Positions 7,745 through 14,618 of a stretch of DNA of 38,703 nucleotides are shown piece after piece. Position 1 is the first letter of the stretch, and every line of letters starts with the position of its first letter. The notes beneath the pieces were generated by a model, which was given only the letters and a program-made list of their open reading frames with translations, had not been told where the DNA came from and searched no databases. The translations under genes were made by a program, and so were the position numbers. Origin of the DNA: Chthonomonadaceae bacterium (GTDB lineage Bacteria > Armatimonadota > Chthonomonadetes > Chthonomonadales > Chthonomonadaceae); contig DAIDKH010000042.1 of NCBI GenBank assembly GCA_027450145.1, positions 1 to 38,703 on the forward strand. Direction: 5' to 3'.

Positions 7745-7756
7745 AGGATGCATCCT
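7745..7756. promoter_or_regulatory. Perfect 12-bp palindrome just before the wecB start codon
   Basis: AGGATGCATCCT is a perfect palindrome ending two bases before ATG 7759 and includes the only ribosome-binding-like bases (AAGGA). As DNA it could be an operator; as RNA the hairpin is poor because the palindrome has no loop. Function unknown. Confidence 0.3.
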
Positions 7757-7758
7757 AA

Positions 7759-8892
7759 ATGACTAAATTTCAGCGCCCAGCAAGAGTAGTTTGTGTATTT
7801 GGTACGCGTCCGGATGCCGTCAAAATGGCGCCGGTAGTGCATGCGCTGCGCAGCCGCTCGAACGTCTTCAATACTAGAGTGGTAGTTACCGGTCAGCACC
7901 GAGAGCAACTCGATCAGGTATTAAAGGTATTCAATATCGTGCCGGACCTCAATTTGAATATTATGCAGCACGGTCAATCGCTCACGGATATTACCATACG
8001 GGCGTTACAAGGTTTGGACACGGATTTTCAGGAGAATGGTGCCGATATTTGCCTGGCACAAGGAGATACAACCACAACTTTCGTGGCAGGTTTAGCTGCG
8101 TTTTATCACAAGATTCGTTTTGGGCATGTGGAGGCAGGGCTGCGTACGGGAAACAAATTTGACCCGTTTCCCGAGGAGATGAACCGAATGTTAGCTGCGC
8201 CACTTGCCACCTGGCACTTTGCTCCTACGCCGGTCGCGAAGGATAACCTGATTCGTGAGGGTGTCGATACATCTAATATCTATGTAACAGGCAATACATC
8301 AATTGATGCGCTTAAGTGGGTGGCATCCAGCGGTTACAAGGTAGATGACCCGCAGATTGAACAATTACTATCCTCGGGTAGTCGTATTGTGCTAATTACC
8401 ACTCATAGGCGTGAAAACTGGGGCGAACCCATGCGCAATATTGCAGCCGCAGTGGCCAAATTGGCAGCGGACTTTAAAGAAACGTCATTCGTGGTAGCTC
8501 TCCATCGTAATCCGATCGTGCGGGAAGTACTGTGTCCTGTGCTTGCCAACATCGAGAATGTACATTTAATTGAGCCCCCAGACTATGCGCCTTTCGTCAT
8601 GCTCATGAAGGCTGCGGCACTCATACTTACGGATAGTGGTGGAGTTCAGGAGGAGGCGCCCACACTCGGCGTGCCTGTTCTCGTACTTCGTAGCACTACT
8701 GAACGACAGGAAGGCGTAGATGCCGGCACTGCCAAGTTAGTCGGTACAAACACCGATTATGTGATTAGTGAGGCGACTAAACTGCTTACGGATGCAAGTG
8801 CTCATGCTGAGATGGCACATGCGGAGAACCCATATGGTGACGGAGTCGCGGCTGATCTCATTGCTGATATCCTTGCAGAGTCGGTCATTTAG
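7759..8892 (+). CDS. wecB: UDP-N-acetylglucosamine 2-epimerase (non-hydrolysing)
   Basis: This 377-residue enzyme interconverts UDP-GlcNAc and UDP-ManNAc, supplying ManNAc for cell-wall or surface polysaccharides. The family signatures are clear: FGTRPDAVKMAPVV at the N-terminus (Asp where most have Glu), TGQHREQLDQVL, AQGDTTTTFVAGL, GHVEAGLRTG, PFPEEMNR, THRRENWG, TDSGGVQEEAPTLGVPVL and RSTTERQEGVDAGTAKLVG. The length is standard. It stands alone between the divergent small-protein gene and convergent lipB, so no polysaccharide cluster is visible. The ribosome-binding site is weak and embedded in a palindrome. The mnaA and wecB names are both used for this family. Confidence 0.96.
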   Translation: MTKFQRPARVVCVFGTRPDAVKMAPVVHALRSRSNVFNTRVVVTGQHREQLDQVLKVFNIVPDLNLNIMQHGQSLTDITIRALQGLDTDFQENGADICLAQGDTTTTFVAGLAAFYHKIRFGHVEAGLRTGNKFDPFPEEMNRMLAAPLATWHFAPTPVAKDNLIREGVDTSNIYVTGNTSIDALKWVASSGYKVDDPQIEQLLSSGSRIVLITTHRRENWGEPMRNIAAAVAKLAADFKETSFVVALHRNPIVREVLCPVLANIENVHLIEPPDYAPFVMLMKAAALILTDSGGVQEEAPTLGVPVLVLRSTTERQEGVDAGTAKLVGTNTDYVISEATKLLTDASAHAEMAHAENPYGDGVAADLIADILAESVI

Positions 8893-8917
8893 CGATTTGG
8901 CAAGGATTTGATGGCTG

Positions 8918-9616
8918 TTAGTCTGATAGCTCCTCTAAGGTAACCCACCTGACTAGTGAATAATTAAAGACCTGCTGCATGCTTAAGCAGAGAGCATTAC
9001 TAACCTTTGAAGCATCAACGTTGTGACCGAGCTCATGCGCCATCGAAGTGACTCCGCGGTCCGCGATTCCGCAAGCAACGATGAGGTCAAAATATTCAAG
9101 GTCGATGTTCGTATTCAAGGCAAAACCATGTTGGGTAATCCAGTGACTGACCTTAATGCCCATTGCCGCTAACTTGCGACCACTAGCCTCGTCCGGGTCA
9201 ATCCATACTCCCGTCAATCCGGGCACGCGACCGCCCTCTAAGCCGAACGACCTGATAGCTACGATTATCACCTCCTCAAGGCTGCGAAGGTATTGATGAA
9301 CATTTCCACAGTGCAGATCATTGTGGAGGTCGATAATCGGATAGCCCACTACTTGCCCCGGACCATGGAAAGTGACGTCTCCACCTCGATCCGACTCGAA
9401 TACCTCTACACCCAGTTGCTTTAGGCTATCGGTGCTTGCAAGAAGGTTACTTGGTGATGCAGAACGTCCCAACGTAATCGTGGGCGTATGCTCTGTGAGT
9501 ATCAATACATCATTATCTAAACTCGATCGTCTCAGACGAGCTATTGTCTGTTGCAACCTGCGTGCATCGGGGTAATTTGTGATGCCGGCGTCAAATACCC
9601 ACAGTTCATTCGTCAT
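8918..9616 (-). CDS. lipB: Octanoyl-[acyl-carrier-protein]:protein N-octanoyltransferase LipB
   Basis: LipB moves octanoyl groups from acyl carrier protein to lipoyl domains, the first step of endogenous lipoate synthesis; LipA then inserts sulfur, and a lipA gene lies at 37090-37983. Motifs seen are LTEHTPTITLGR, DRGGDVTFHGPGQVVGYPIIDL, GVWIDPDEASGRKLAAMGIKVS (conserved Lys) and VACGIADRGVTSM (catalytic Cys). I chose ATG 9616 (MTNELWVFDAG); a GTG at 9628 would add four residues, and neither has a strong ribosome-binding site. The length of 232 residues is normal. The gene is convergent with wecB, 25 bases away. Confidence 0.96.
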   Translation of the reverse strand: MTNELWVFDAGITNYPDARRLQQTIARLRRSSLDNDVLILTEHTPTITLGRSASPSNLLASTDSLKQLGVEVFESDRGGDVTFHGPGQVVGYPIIDLHNDLHCGNVHQYLRSLEEVIIVAIRSFGLEGGRVPGLTGVWIDPDEASGRKLAAMGIKVSHWITQHGFALNTNIDLEYFDLIVACGIADRGVTSMAHELGHNVDASKVSNALCLSMQQVFNYSLVRWVTLEELSD

Positions 9617-9722
9617 AGTAGTGTCCACACTTTGTGCTGAAGATATTAGCCATTGTGGCTAAGCGGTTAATGCGTGCTAGTTAGCCCACAACGATCTGCT
9701 TTCAGCCGAGATTAAATGGTCA

Positions 9723-9731
9723 TGGTATAAT
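9723..9731 (+). promoter_or_regulatory. Extended -10 promoter of the small Cys-rich protein
   Basis: TGG followed directly by TATAAT (9726-9731) forms an extended -10 element. No good -35 box is present, as is allowed for this promoter type. The transcript would start near 9738, about 44 bases before the ATG at 9782. Confidence 0.6.
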
Positions 9732-9781
9732 ATATTAGCCGCAATGTCACCTTGATCATTGCAAGCGAAGGAGATGTTCAC

Positions 9782-9955
9782 ATGGCTAAAAAAGATACAT
9801 CAAAAACCAACGTTACCGCGCGCGCTGCAGCTAAACTTGAACAGTCTACCTGCCGTTTCTGCGGTCGCAAGCCTGAGGTAGTACGGGTTCTCACTCCATC
9901 CGGCAAAACGCAAATGTTCCGCAAATGCTGTGCTTCCGCAGGTATTGCTGCGTAG
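9782..9955 (+). CDS. Small basic Cys-rich protein (57 aa), possible zinc ribbon
   Basis: ATG 9782 is preceded by AAGGAG with good spacing and by an extended -10 promoter, and it is followed by a hairpin, so this is a complete single-gene unit. The protein begins MAKKDTSKTNVTARAAAKLE, basic and probably flexible. It then has CRFCGRKPEVVRVLT and, 18 residues on, FRKCCASAGIA: a CxxC pair plus a CC pair, which suggests a small zinc-binding knuckle like those in ribosomal or RNA-binding proteins. I do not recognise the family. The MAKK start, basic charge and strong signals would suit a ribosome-associated protein, but that is inference. Confidence 0.75.
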   Translation: MAKKDTSKTNVTARAAAKLEQSTCRFCGRKPEVVRVLTPSGKTQMFRKCCASAGIAA

Positions 9956-9967
9956 CTACGAATGTAA

Positions 9968-10004
9968 GGTGGTATCTGCGCGTTCAACGCGTGTAGATAC
10001 CGCC
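9968..10004 (+). terminator. Hairpin after the small Cys-rich protein gene
   Basis: GGTGGTATCT (9968-9977) pairs with AGATACCGCC (9995-10004), with inner CGCG/CGCG pairing. It begins 12 bases after the stop codon. The tract after it (TCGCGTCGTTTCTCCC) is only mildly U-rich. Confidence 0.5.
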
Positions 10005-10080
10005 TCGCGTCGTTTCTCCCGCTGATGGTGCTTCCGTAGCCTGCTCTCCCCTTCATTATATTGACTTTTGCCCCTGTTTG

Positions 10081-10110
10081 TTGACGCATTCTCTCTCCTT
10101 GTGCTATCCT
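10081..10110 (+). promoter_or_regulatory. Strong promoter of the SLH porin gene
   Basis: TTGACG (10081-10086) is followed after 18 bases by TATCCT (10105-10110), preceded by TGC (extended -10). A second TTGACT lies at 10061-10066. The start of transcription would be near 10117. Confidence 0.6.
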
Positions 10111-10441
10111 GTTACAACCATCAGGATAAATATCGCGTTTTGATGTGGAACTATTTACATCAATGGCTCGTTATTTAACCGATGTGTTGTGTTTGATCGT
10201 TCGTTTACATTGAGAACAAGTGTTGGGTGCATGTGCGAAGGGTGGTTTTCAGTAAGGCGAATCTGCGAAGTTGCAGTGGCTTTGGGAAGATGGATACAAG
10301 GAATACTCTTCTCAATCTCTTCACTTCGAGGCTCTAACGACTGGATTAACTTTCCGTCCGCAGGCGCCAACGCCAGGTTCTCAGTCGGCACTCTTGTAAT
10401 CGACTGCAGGAGTGACCACAACCAATTGGAGAAAGAGAATC
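10111..10441 (+). other. Long untranslated leader of the SLH porin mRNA
   Basis: About 325 bases separate the promoter from the porin ATG. No convincing gene is present: an antisense 88-codon frame here has no ribosome-binding site. Near the 5' end is a hairpin, TTGATGT (10140-10146) with ACATCAA (10157-10163). No riboswitch family was recognised. Long leaders often stabilise or regulate abundant outer-membrane mRNAs; that is inference here. Confidence 0.45.
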
Positions 10442-12325
10442 ATGAAGAAGTTTATGCCCTATCTCGGGGCAGCACTGTCTCTTCTCGCTGTAGCGTGGGC
10501 AACTCCTTCAAGGGCACAGGACAATCCCTTTAAGGACGTTCCAACAGATCACTGGGCATACCAGGCTGTTACCGACTTGCAGCAGAAGGGCATTCTCCAG
10601 GGCTATCCAGATGGGTACTTCCTGGGCAAGCGCACCCTTACCCGCTACGAATTCGCCGTTGCTCTTGACCGAATGCTTAAGGATCTTCCTGCTGGTACCG
10701 CCGGCCCCGAAGGTCCCGCTGGTCCTGAGGGTCCTGCCGGCCCGCAGGGTCCTGCTGGCATGACGCCAGAAGAGGTAAGCGAGCTTCAGGGTCTTACCAA
10801 GGAGTTCAAGTCCGACCTGGCTAATCTTGGCGCCAACGTCAAAGAGATCCAGAATCGCCTTGATAATATTGCCGCCCGACTAGATCGACTTGAGAGAAAA
10901 GTCAACAACCTTCCAAAGATTTCCGGCGACGTTTTCATTGGGATGCGAGCCGATAATTCGCGTGGTGCGTTTGTCGACGCAAGCGGTTCGCTCCGACCGG
11001 GCGCTTCCTCCTTCACCAACAGCGTCAACGTTGTTCATGACTTCCACCTTAAGATATCTGATCACCTTAAGGGTGGCATCATGGTATGGGCAGAGCCTGT
11101 CATCAGCAACTACCTCAGCTACGCCTCAAACGGCGCTACTGCCCTTGGCGGTAATGTAGGAGCGAACGCTCCTTCGGCTGAGAAGGAAGTTGGCAGCCTC
11201 TACACCGTGGGCATCACTGCTAAAGTGGCTGGTGGCAAGCTGACCCTTGGCCGTTTTGGACAAGCGTTCACGTCCTTGACCTACTCTCGTCCGAACGTCG
11301 ATGCGTACTTCAATGTACCGTGGTACAACACCGGCAAGTGGATTGGTGATGGTTTCAACTACTCCCACAAGTTTGGCAGCGCCACCATGGATGTGTTGGG
11401 TGTTAGCTACCAGACCCTCGGTACCACCGCATCCGGTCTGTTGCTCAACCAACCTCTAGTTGGCGCGCTGGCTGGTCCACGAAGCGCCTCGCCAATCAAG
11501 CCTGCCGGTATCTACGGGCAGGGTCAGATTGCCGCTACGCAAGCTCTCGGCACCCACATCAACGTTCCATTCGGCCACAACTACAACATCGGCCTAACAG
11601 CCATGGACCTGGGCAGCAATGTTTCTAGCGCTGCTGCATTCAATAATGTTGTAGAATACGCCGTGAACTTTGGTGCACGCCACGTAGGTCCATTCGCGAT
11701 CACTGGTGAAGTAGCGAAAGCTGTTACACAGAAGTCCATTAGCAATGGTGCACCTGGGCTGTCCAACGACGACAACAATGCCTACATGGTGAATGCTGGC
11801 GCCAAATTCGGCAGCGTTCGTGCGAACGTTGGCTACAAGTATGTAGACCCACGTTTCTACTCCGCTGGTTCTTGGGGTCACATTGGTAACTGGTACAACC
11901 CAACCAACATTCAGGGTCCATACGCCAATGTATCCTTCAAGCTGTTCCACAAGCTTGGAATCAAGCTTGGTGGCGCATACTACGGCGGAGCACGCAATCG
12001 TGTCTATGGCCTTGGCGAAGGCTTCACCATCGGTAGCTCGGTAGCAGATGCGAACGCGTCTCTTAGCTATGCCTTCAATCGCAAGTTCTCGCTGATGGCT
12101 GACTACGAGGGTGCGTTCTACAATCTGTCGAGTGGCGTTTCCGCTACCGGCACCAGGTCCCATCCGGTTGAGCAGTACATCACCATCGGCGCCAGCTACC
12201 TGCTGGGTGGCAACACCTCGCTTGGTCTAGCGTACCAGATGATTGCTAACAGCTCTACTGGTGGCTTCGGTACGGGCAGCAGCAATGCAAACGTACTGAC
12301 CTCGCAGGTCTCGGTCAAATTCTAG
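10442..12325 (+). CDS. SLH-domain outer-membrane porin with collagen-like stalk (OmpM/Slp-like)
   Basis: This 627-residue secreted protein has a signal peptide (residues 1-25, ending PSRAQ) and one SLH domain at about 27-80 (NPFKDVPTDHWAYQAVTDL, then GYPDGYFLGKRTLTRYEFA). Next are six Gly-X-Y triplets at 88-106, a heptad-like coiled coil at about 110-155, and a beta-barrel from about 160 ending in SVKF, a terminal Phe expected of BAM substrates. SLH porins of Negativicutes (OmpM), Cyanobacteria and the Thermus group bind secondary cell-wall polymers with the SLH domain and tether the outer membrane to peptidoglycan. This protein should act likewise and be abundant. ATG 10442 was chosen because of the GGAGAAAGAG upstream and the signal peptide. 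The collagen-like insert between SLH and coiled coil is unusual. The gene forms a single unit with a strong promoter and terminator. Confidence 0.9.
   Translation: MKKFMPYLGAALSLLAVAWATPSRAQDNPFKDVPTDHWAYQAVTDLQQKGILQGYPDGYFLGKRTLTRYEFAVALDRMLKDLPAGTAGPEGPAGPEGPAGPQGPAGMTPEEVSELQGLTKEFKSDLANLGANVKEIQNRLDNIAARLDRLERKVNNLPKISGDVFIGMRADNSRGAFVDASGSLRPGASSFTNSVNVVHDFHLKISDHLKGGIMVWAEPVISNYLSYASNGATALGGNVGANAPSAEKEVGSLYTVGITAKVAGGKLTLGRFGQAFTSLTYSRPNVDAYFNVPWYNTGKWIGDGFNYSHKFGSATMDVLGVSYQTLGTTASGLLLNQPLVGALAGPRSASPIKPAGIYGQGQIAATQALGTHINVPFGHNYNIGLTAMDLGSNVSSAAAFNNVVEYAVNFGARHVGPFAITGEVAKAVTQKSISNGAPGLSNDDNNAYMVNAGAKFGSVRANVGYKYVDPRFYSAGSWGHIGNWYNPTNIQGPYANVSFKLFHKLGIKLGGAYYGGARNRVYGLGEGFTIGSSVADANASLSYAFNRKFSLMADYEGAFYNLSSGVSATGTRSHPVEQYITIGASYLLGGNTSLGLAYQMIANSSTGGFGTGSSNANVLTSQVSVKF
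10703..10759 (+). repeat. Collagen-like GPx/GPA triplet repeat in the SLH porin
   Basis: Six consecutive nine-base units encode Gly-Pro-Glu, Gly-Pro-Ala and Gly-Pro-Gln triplets plus a final Gly. Codons vary between units (ggc/ggt, ccc/cct), so the repeat is not a recent exact duplication. Confidence 0.9.
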
Positions 12326-12355
12326 GCTCTACCTGGAGTTTGTGATGCGAATATT

Positions 12356-12385
12356 GAAACCGGAGTGGTCTTTCACTCCGGTTTC
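12356..12385 (+). terminator. Terminator of the SLH porin gene
   Basis: GAAACCGGAGTG (12356-12367) and CACTCCGGTTTC (12374-12385) form a perfect 12-bp stem with a 6-base loop, starting 31 bases after the stop codon. There is no clear U tract after it, so it could also act as a 3' stabiliser. Confidence 0.75.
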
Positions 12386-12437
12386 ATCACTTCTAGTGCA
12401 TATGAAATTGCGTTGTTTGTGCAAGAATCTTTAAACT

Positions 12438-13937
12438 ATGTACACTCCCGATATCAACTTGTTTCGCACTCTCTGTGCCTCAGGAAACCTCATACCCGTA
12501 ACGCGTGAAATCCTCGCAGATAAGCTCACACCGGTTTCTGCATATGAGAGACTAACCGCTTCAAGTGACGTACGCTATTCGTTTCTGTTGGAGAGCGTTG
12601 AAGGTGGAGAGCGCGTAGGCAGGTACTCTATTCTTGGCCGCAATCCATCTCGAGTTCTTCGCACTCGGGGCGACAAAGCAACAATTGATTGTCATGGTAC
12701 CGTAGAAAACCTTGTTTTACTTCCAGGTGAAGATCCGCTGCTACTCATAAAGCGGTTCATGAACAGGTACCGATATGTATCTAGACCGGGCCTTCCAAGG
12801 TTCTGTGGGGGTGCCGTGGGGTTTTTTAGCTACGACGTTGTGAGGTTTTTTGAAGATCTCCCGGATAAAAACGAAGACCCTCTTCAAACGGACGATGCTT
12901 GTTTCTTTTTCACCGATACGCTCATCATATTTGACCATGTCCGCCATAAGATGATTCTCCTGTGCAATGCTTTGGTCGAGGGCGATCCGGAGGCCGCCTA
13001 CGCCGAAGCGGTCGAGAAGCTACAGGCACTCGAGGCAAGCCTAAAAGCCTCTCCTGTCGTTCTGGAGCCAACTACCTCGCAGCCAGAGGCTGCCAATGAA
13101 ATGGTGGTAGAACATCTTTGCAGCCGTGAGGATTACGAGGCGTCGGTTGAACGTTGTAAAGAATACATTAAGGCCGGCGACGCATTCCAGATAGTGCTTT
13201 CACAGCGATTTAAGGTGCCGTTTACTGCGCCGCCATTCGATATCTACCGTGCATTGCGATCTGTCAATCCTTCACCTTACATGTTCTACCTTGATTTGGG
13301 GAGGAGAAAGCTTATTGGTTCATCTCCTGAGATACTTGTTACTGTGACCGGAGATACTGTGAGGCTGCGCCCCATCGCAGGGTCTGCGCCGCGTGGAGAG
13401 ACTGTTGAAGAGGACCAGCGGAATGAGCGGGAACTGCTCGCCAACGAAAAGGAGCGCGCAGAGCACATTATGTTGGTCGATTTGGGACGAAATGATGTCG
13501 GACGGGTATCCCAATTCGGTTCTGTAAAAGTGAACGAGTTAATGGTTATTGAGAAATACTCGCATATAATGCATATAGTTAGCGATGTTACTGGTCGACT
13601 TGCAGATGATCGCGATATGTACGATGTTTTGCGTGCTAGTTTTCCTGCTGGTACAGTATCTGGTGCCCCTAAAGTACGCGCTATGGAGATAATCGACGAG
13701 CAAGAAAAATATCGTCGGGGCTTTTATGCAGGTGCAATCGGTTACTTTGGGTTCAACGGTGACATGGATATGGCCATTACCATTCGAACCATGCTAGTGG
13801 ATGGTCAAGTTGCATACCTCCAATCAGGCGGTGGATTAGTAGCCGATTCCGTACCCGCCAAGGAATACCAGGAGTGCATGAACAAAGCTGGTGCACTAAT
13901 TGCTGCAATTAAACGCGCCGAGGAGGGCCTTGATTAA
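12438..13937 (+). CDS. trpE: Anthranilate synthase component I
   Basis: TrpE makes anthranilate from chorismate with ammonia from the glutamine amidotransferase subunit TrpG, the first committed step to tryptophan. The 499-residue protein has the N-terminal regulatory domain with LLESVEGGERVGRYSILG, the Trp-feedback element. The chorismate-binding domain follows: LIGSSPEILV, RLRPIAGSAPRGET, NERELLANEKERAEHIMLVDLGRND (shown in part), FPAGTVSGAPKVRAMEII and QSGGGLVADS. The length matches TrpE rather than shorter PabB. No trpG, trpD or trpC lies next to it, so this is a stand-alone trpE. I see no leader peptide with tandem Trp codons and no T-box in the 110 bases upstream. The ribosome-binding site is weak. 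Confidence 0.96.
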   Translation: MYTPDINLFRTLCASGNLIPVTREILADKLTPVSAYERLTASSDVRYSFLLESVEGGERVGRYSILGRNPSRVLRTRGDKATIDCHGTVENLVLLPGEDPLLLIKRFMNRYRYVSRPGLPRFCGGAVGFFSYDVVRFFEDLPDKNEDPLQTDDACFFFTDTLIIFDHVRHKMILLCNALVEGDPEAAYAEAVEKLQALEASLKASPVVLEPTTSQPEAANEMVVEHLCSREDYEASVERCKEYIKAGDAFQIVLSQRFKVPFTAPPFDIYRALRSVNPSPYMFYLDLGRRKLIGSSPEILVTVTGDTVRLRPIAGSAPRGETVEEDQRNERELLANEKERAEHIMLVDLGRNDVGRVSQFGSVKVNELMVIEKYSHIMHIVSDVTGRLADDRDMYDVLRASFPAGTVSGAPKVRAMEIIDEQEKYRRGFYAGAIGYFGFNGDMDMAITIRTMLVDGQVAYLQSGGGLVADSVPAKEYQECMNKAGALIAAIKRAEEGLD

Positions 13938-14354
13938 GTCTAAAACGGCTCAATTTAAAACTCTCCAATGAGCTCTCGACGTGTAATAACATGACTTGGG
14001 AATTCCAGCATGGCGATATATTAATTGTTGCCGACCAATATGCGAGCTCATTTTGTGAATAGAGACGATAACCAATGACTGCCCGTCATAAAAGCTGACC
14101 AAGTTGTCGTTTGCATGACAACAAACCGTAAACCAAATGGGAAATCTAAACGAACGTCAGTGCAAATTGGCGCTCAGTAATCGTCAAAATCGTATATGAC
14201 AGTTGACCGCTGTCCACCACGAAATTGGTTCTTGTGCTATTCGGCTACAGTAGTCTCAAATAATAATGGTCTTTGGGCAAGCCTAAACTAAGACGTCAAT
14301 AGTTTAAGTAGTTAGTTCACTGCAAAATCGAGTTGTTGGTTGACTTTTTAACCA
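13938..14354. other. AT-rich noncoding stretch after trpE
   Basis: About 420 bases with no credible reading frame on either strand and many stops in all frames. It is visibly more AT-rich than its flanks. I recognise no RNA family, repeat or remnant gene in it. Confidence 0.5.
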
Positions 14355-14383
14355 TTGTAATCATAACTTGACCAAATTATAAT
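14355..14383 (+). promoter_or_regulatory. Promoter of the clostripain-like lipoprotein gene
   Basis: TTGTAA (14355-14360) and a perfect TATAAT (14378-14383) are separated by 17 bases. Transcription would begin near 14390, giving a leader of about 230 bases. Confidence 0.6.
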
Positions 14384-14618
14384 TATGCGATCACGCTATG
14401 CAGCAGCATTCGTTTATTTCACTACTGTTCTCGAAATTACCGTAGAATAAAGTGAATTTTGGTGATAGTTTGTGGTGGTTGTAATAAATTACCGCTATGG
14501 TCGTAGCTGGCAGTTGCCAGATTACCATGAAAGATTACAATCGGGTAGAATACAACGTCGGCAGATCCCCCCAGGGTGCCGCGTTTACGGCAATCTATTT
14601 GGAAGGGGTCATTGTTGG
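14384..14618 (+). other. Structured leader of the clostripain-like gene
   Basis: It contains a palindrome CTGGCAGTTGCCAG (14507-14520) and a hairpin TGCCG/CGGCA (14577-14592). A run of six C residues (14567-14572) could pair across that hairpin with the GGGG of the likely ribosome-binding site (14605-14608). Such pairing would mask translation; no known riboswitch was recognised. Confidence 0.4.

Noticed and set aside
7633-7908. N-terminal extension of the 62-residue protein to 154 residues
   Set aside because: It would run antisense through the start of wecB; the internal ATG at 7632 has GGAGGTGA and a promoter.
10155-10421. Leftward 88-codon frame in the SLH porin leader
   Set aside because: No ribosome-binding site, no recognisable protein features, and antisense to a likely transcribed leader.
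11594-12163. Leftward 189-codon frame inside the SLH porin
   Set aside because: Antisense shadow of a strongly supported gene; long only because of the porin's codon bias.
12386-12437. Trp attenuator or T-box upstream of trpE
   Set aside because: The gap is about 50 bases after the terminator and has no tandem Trp codons or T-box sequence.
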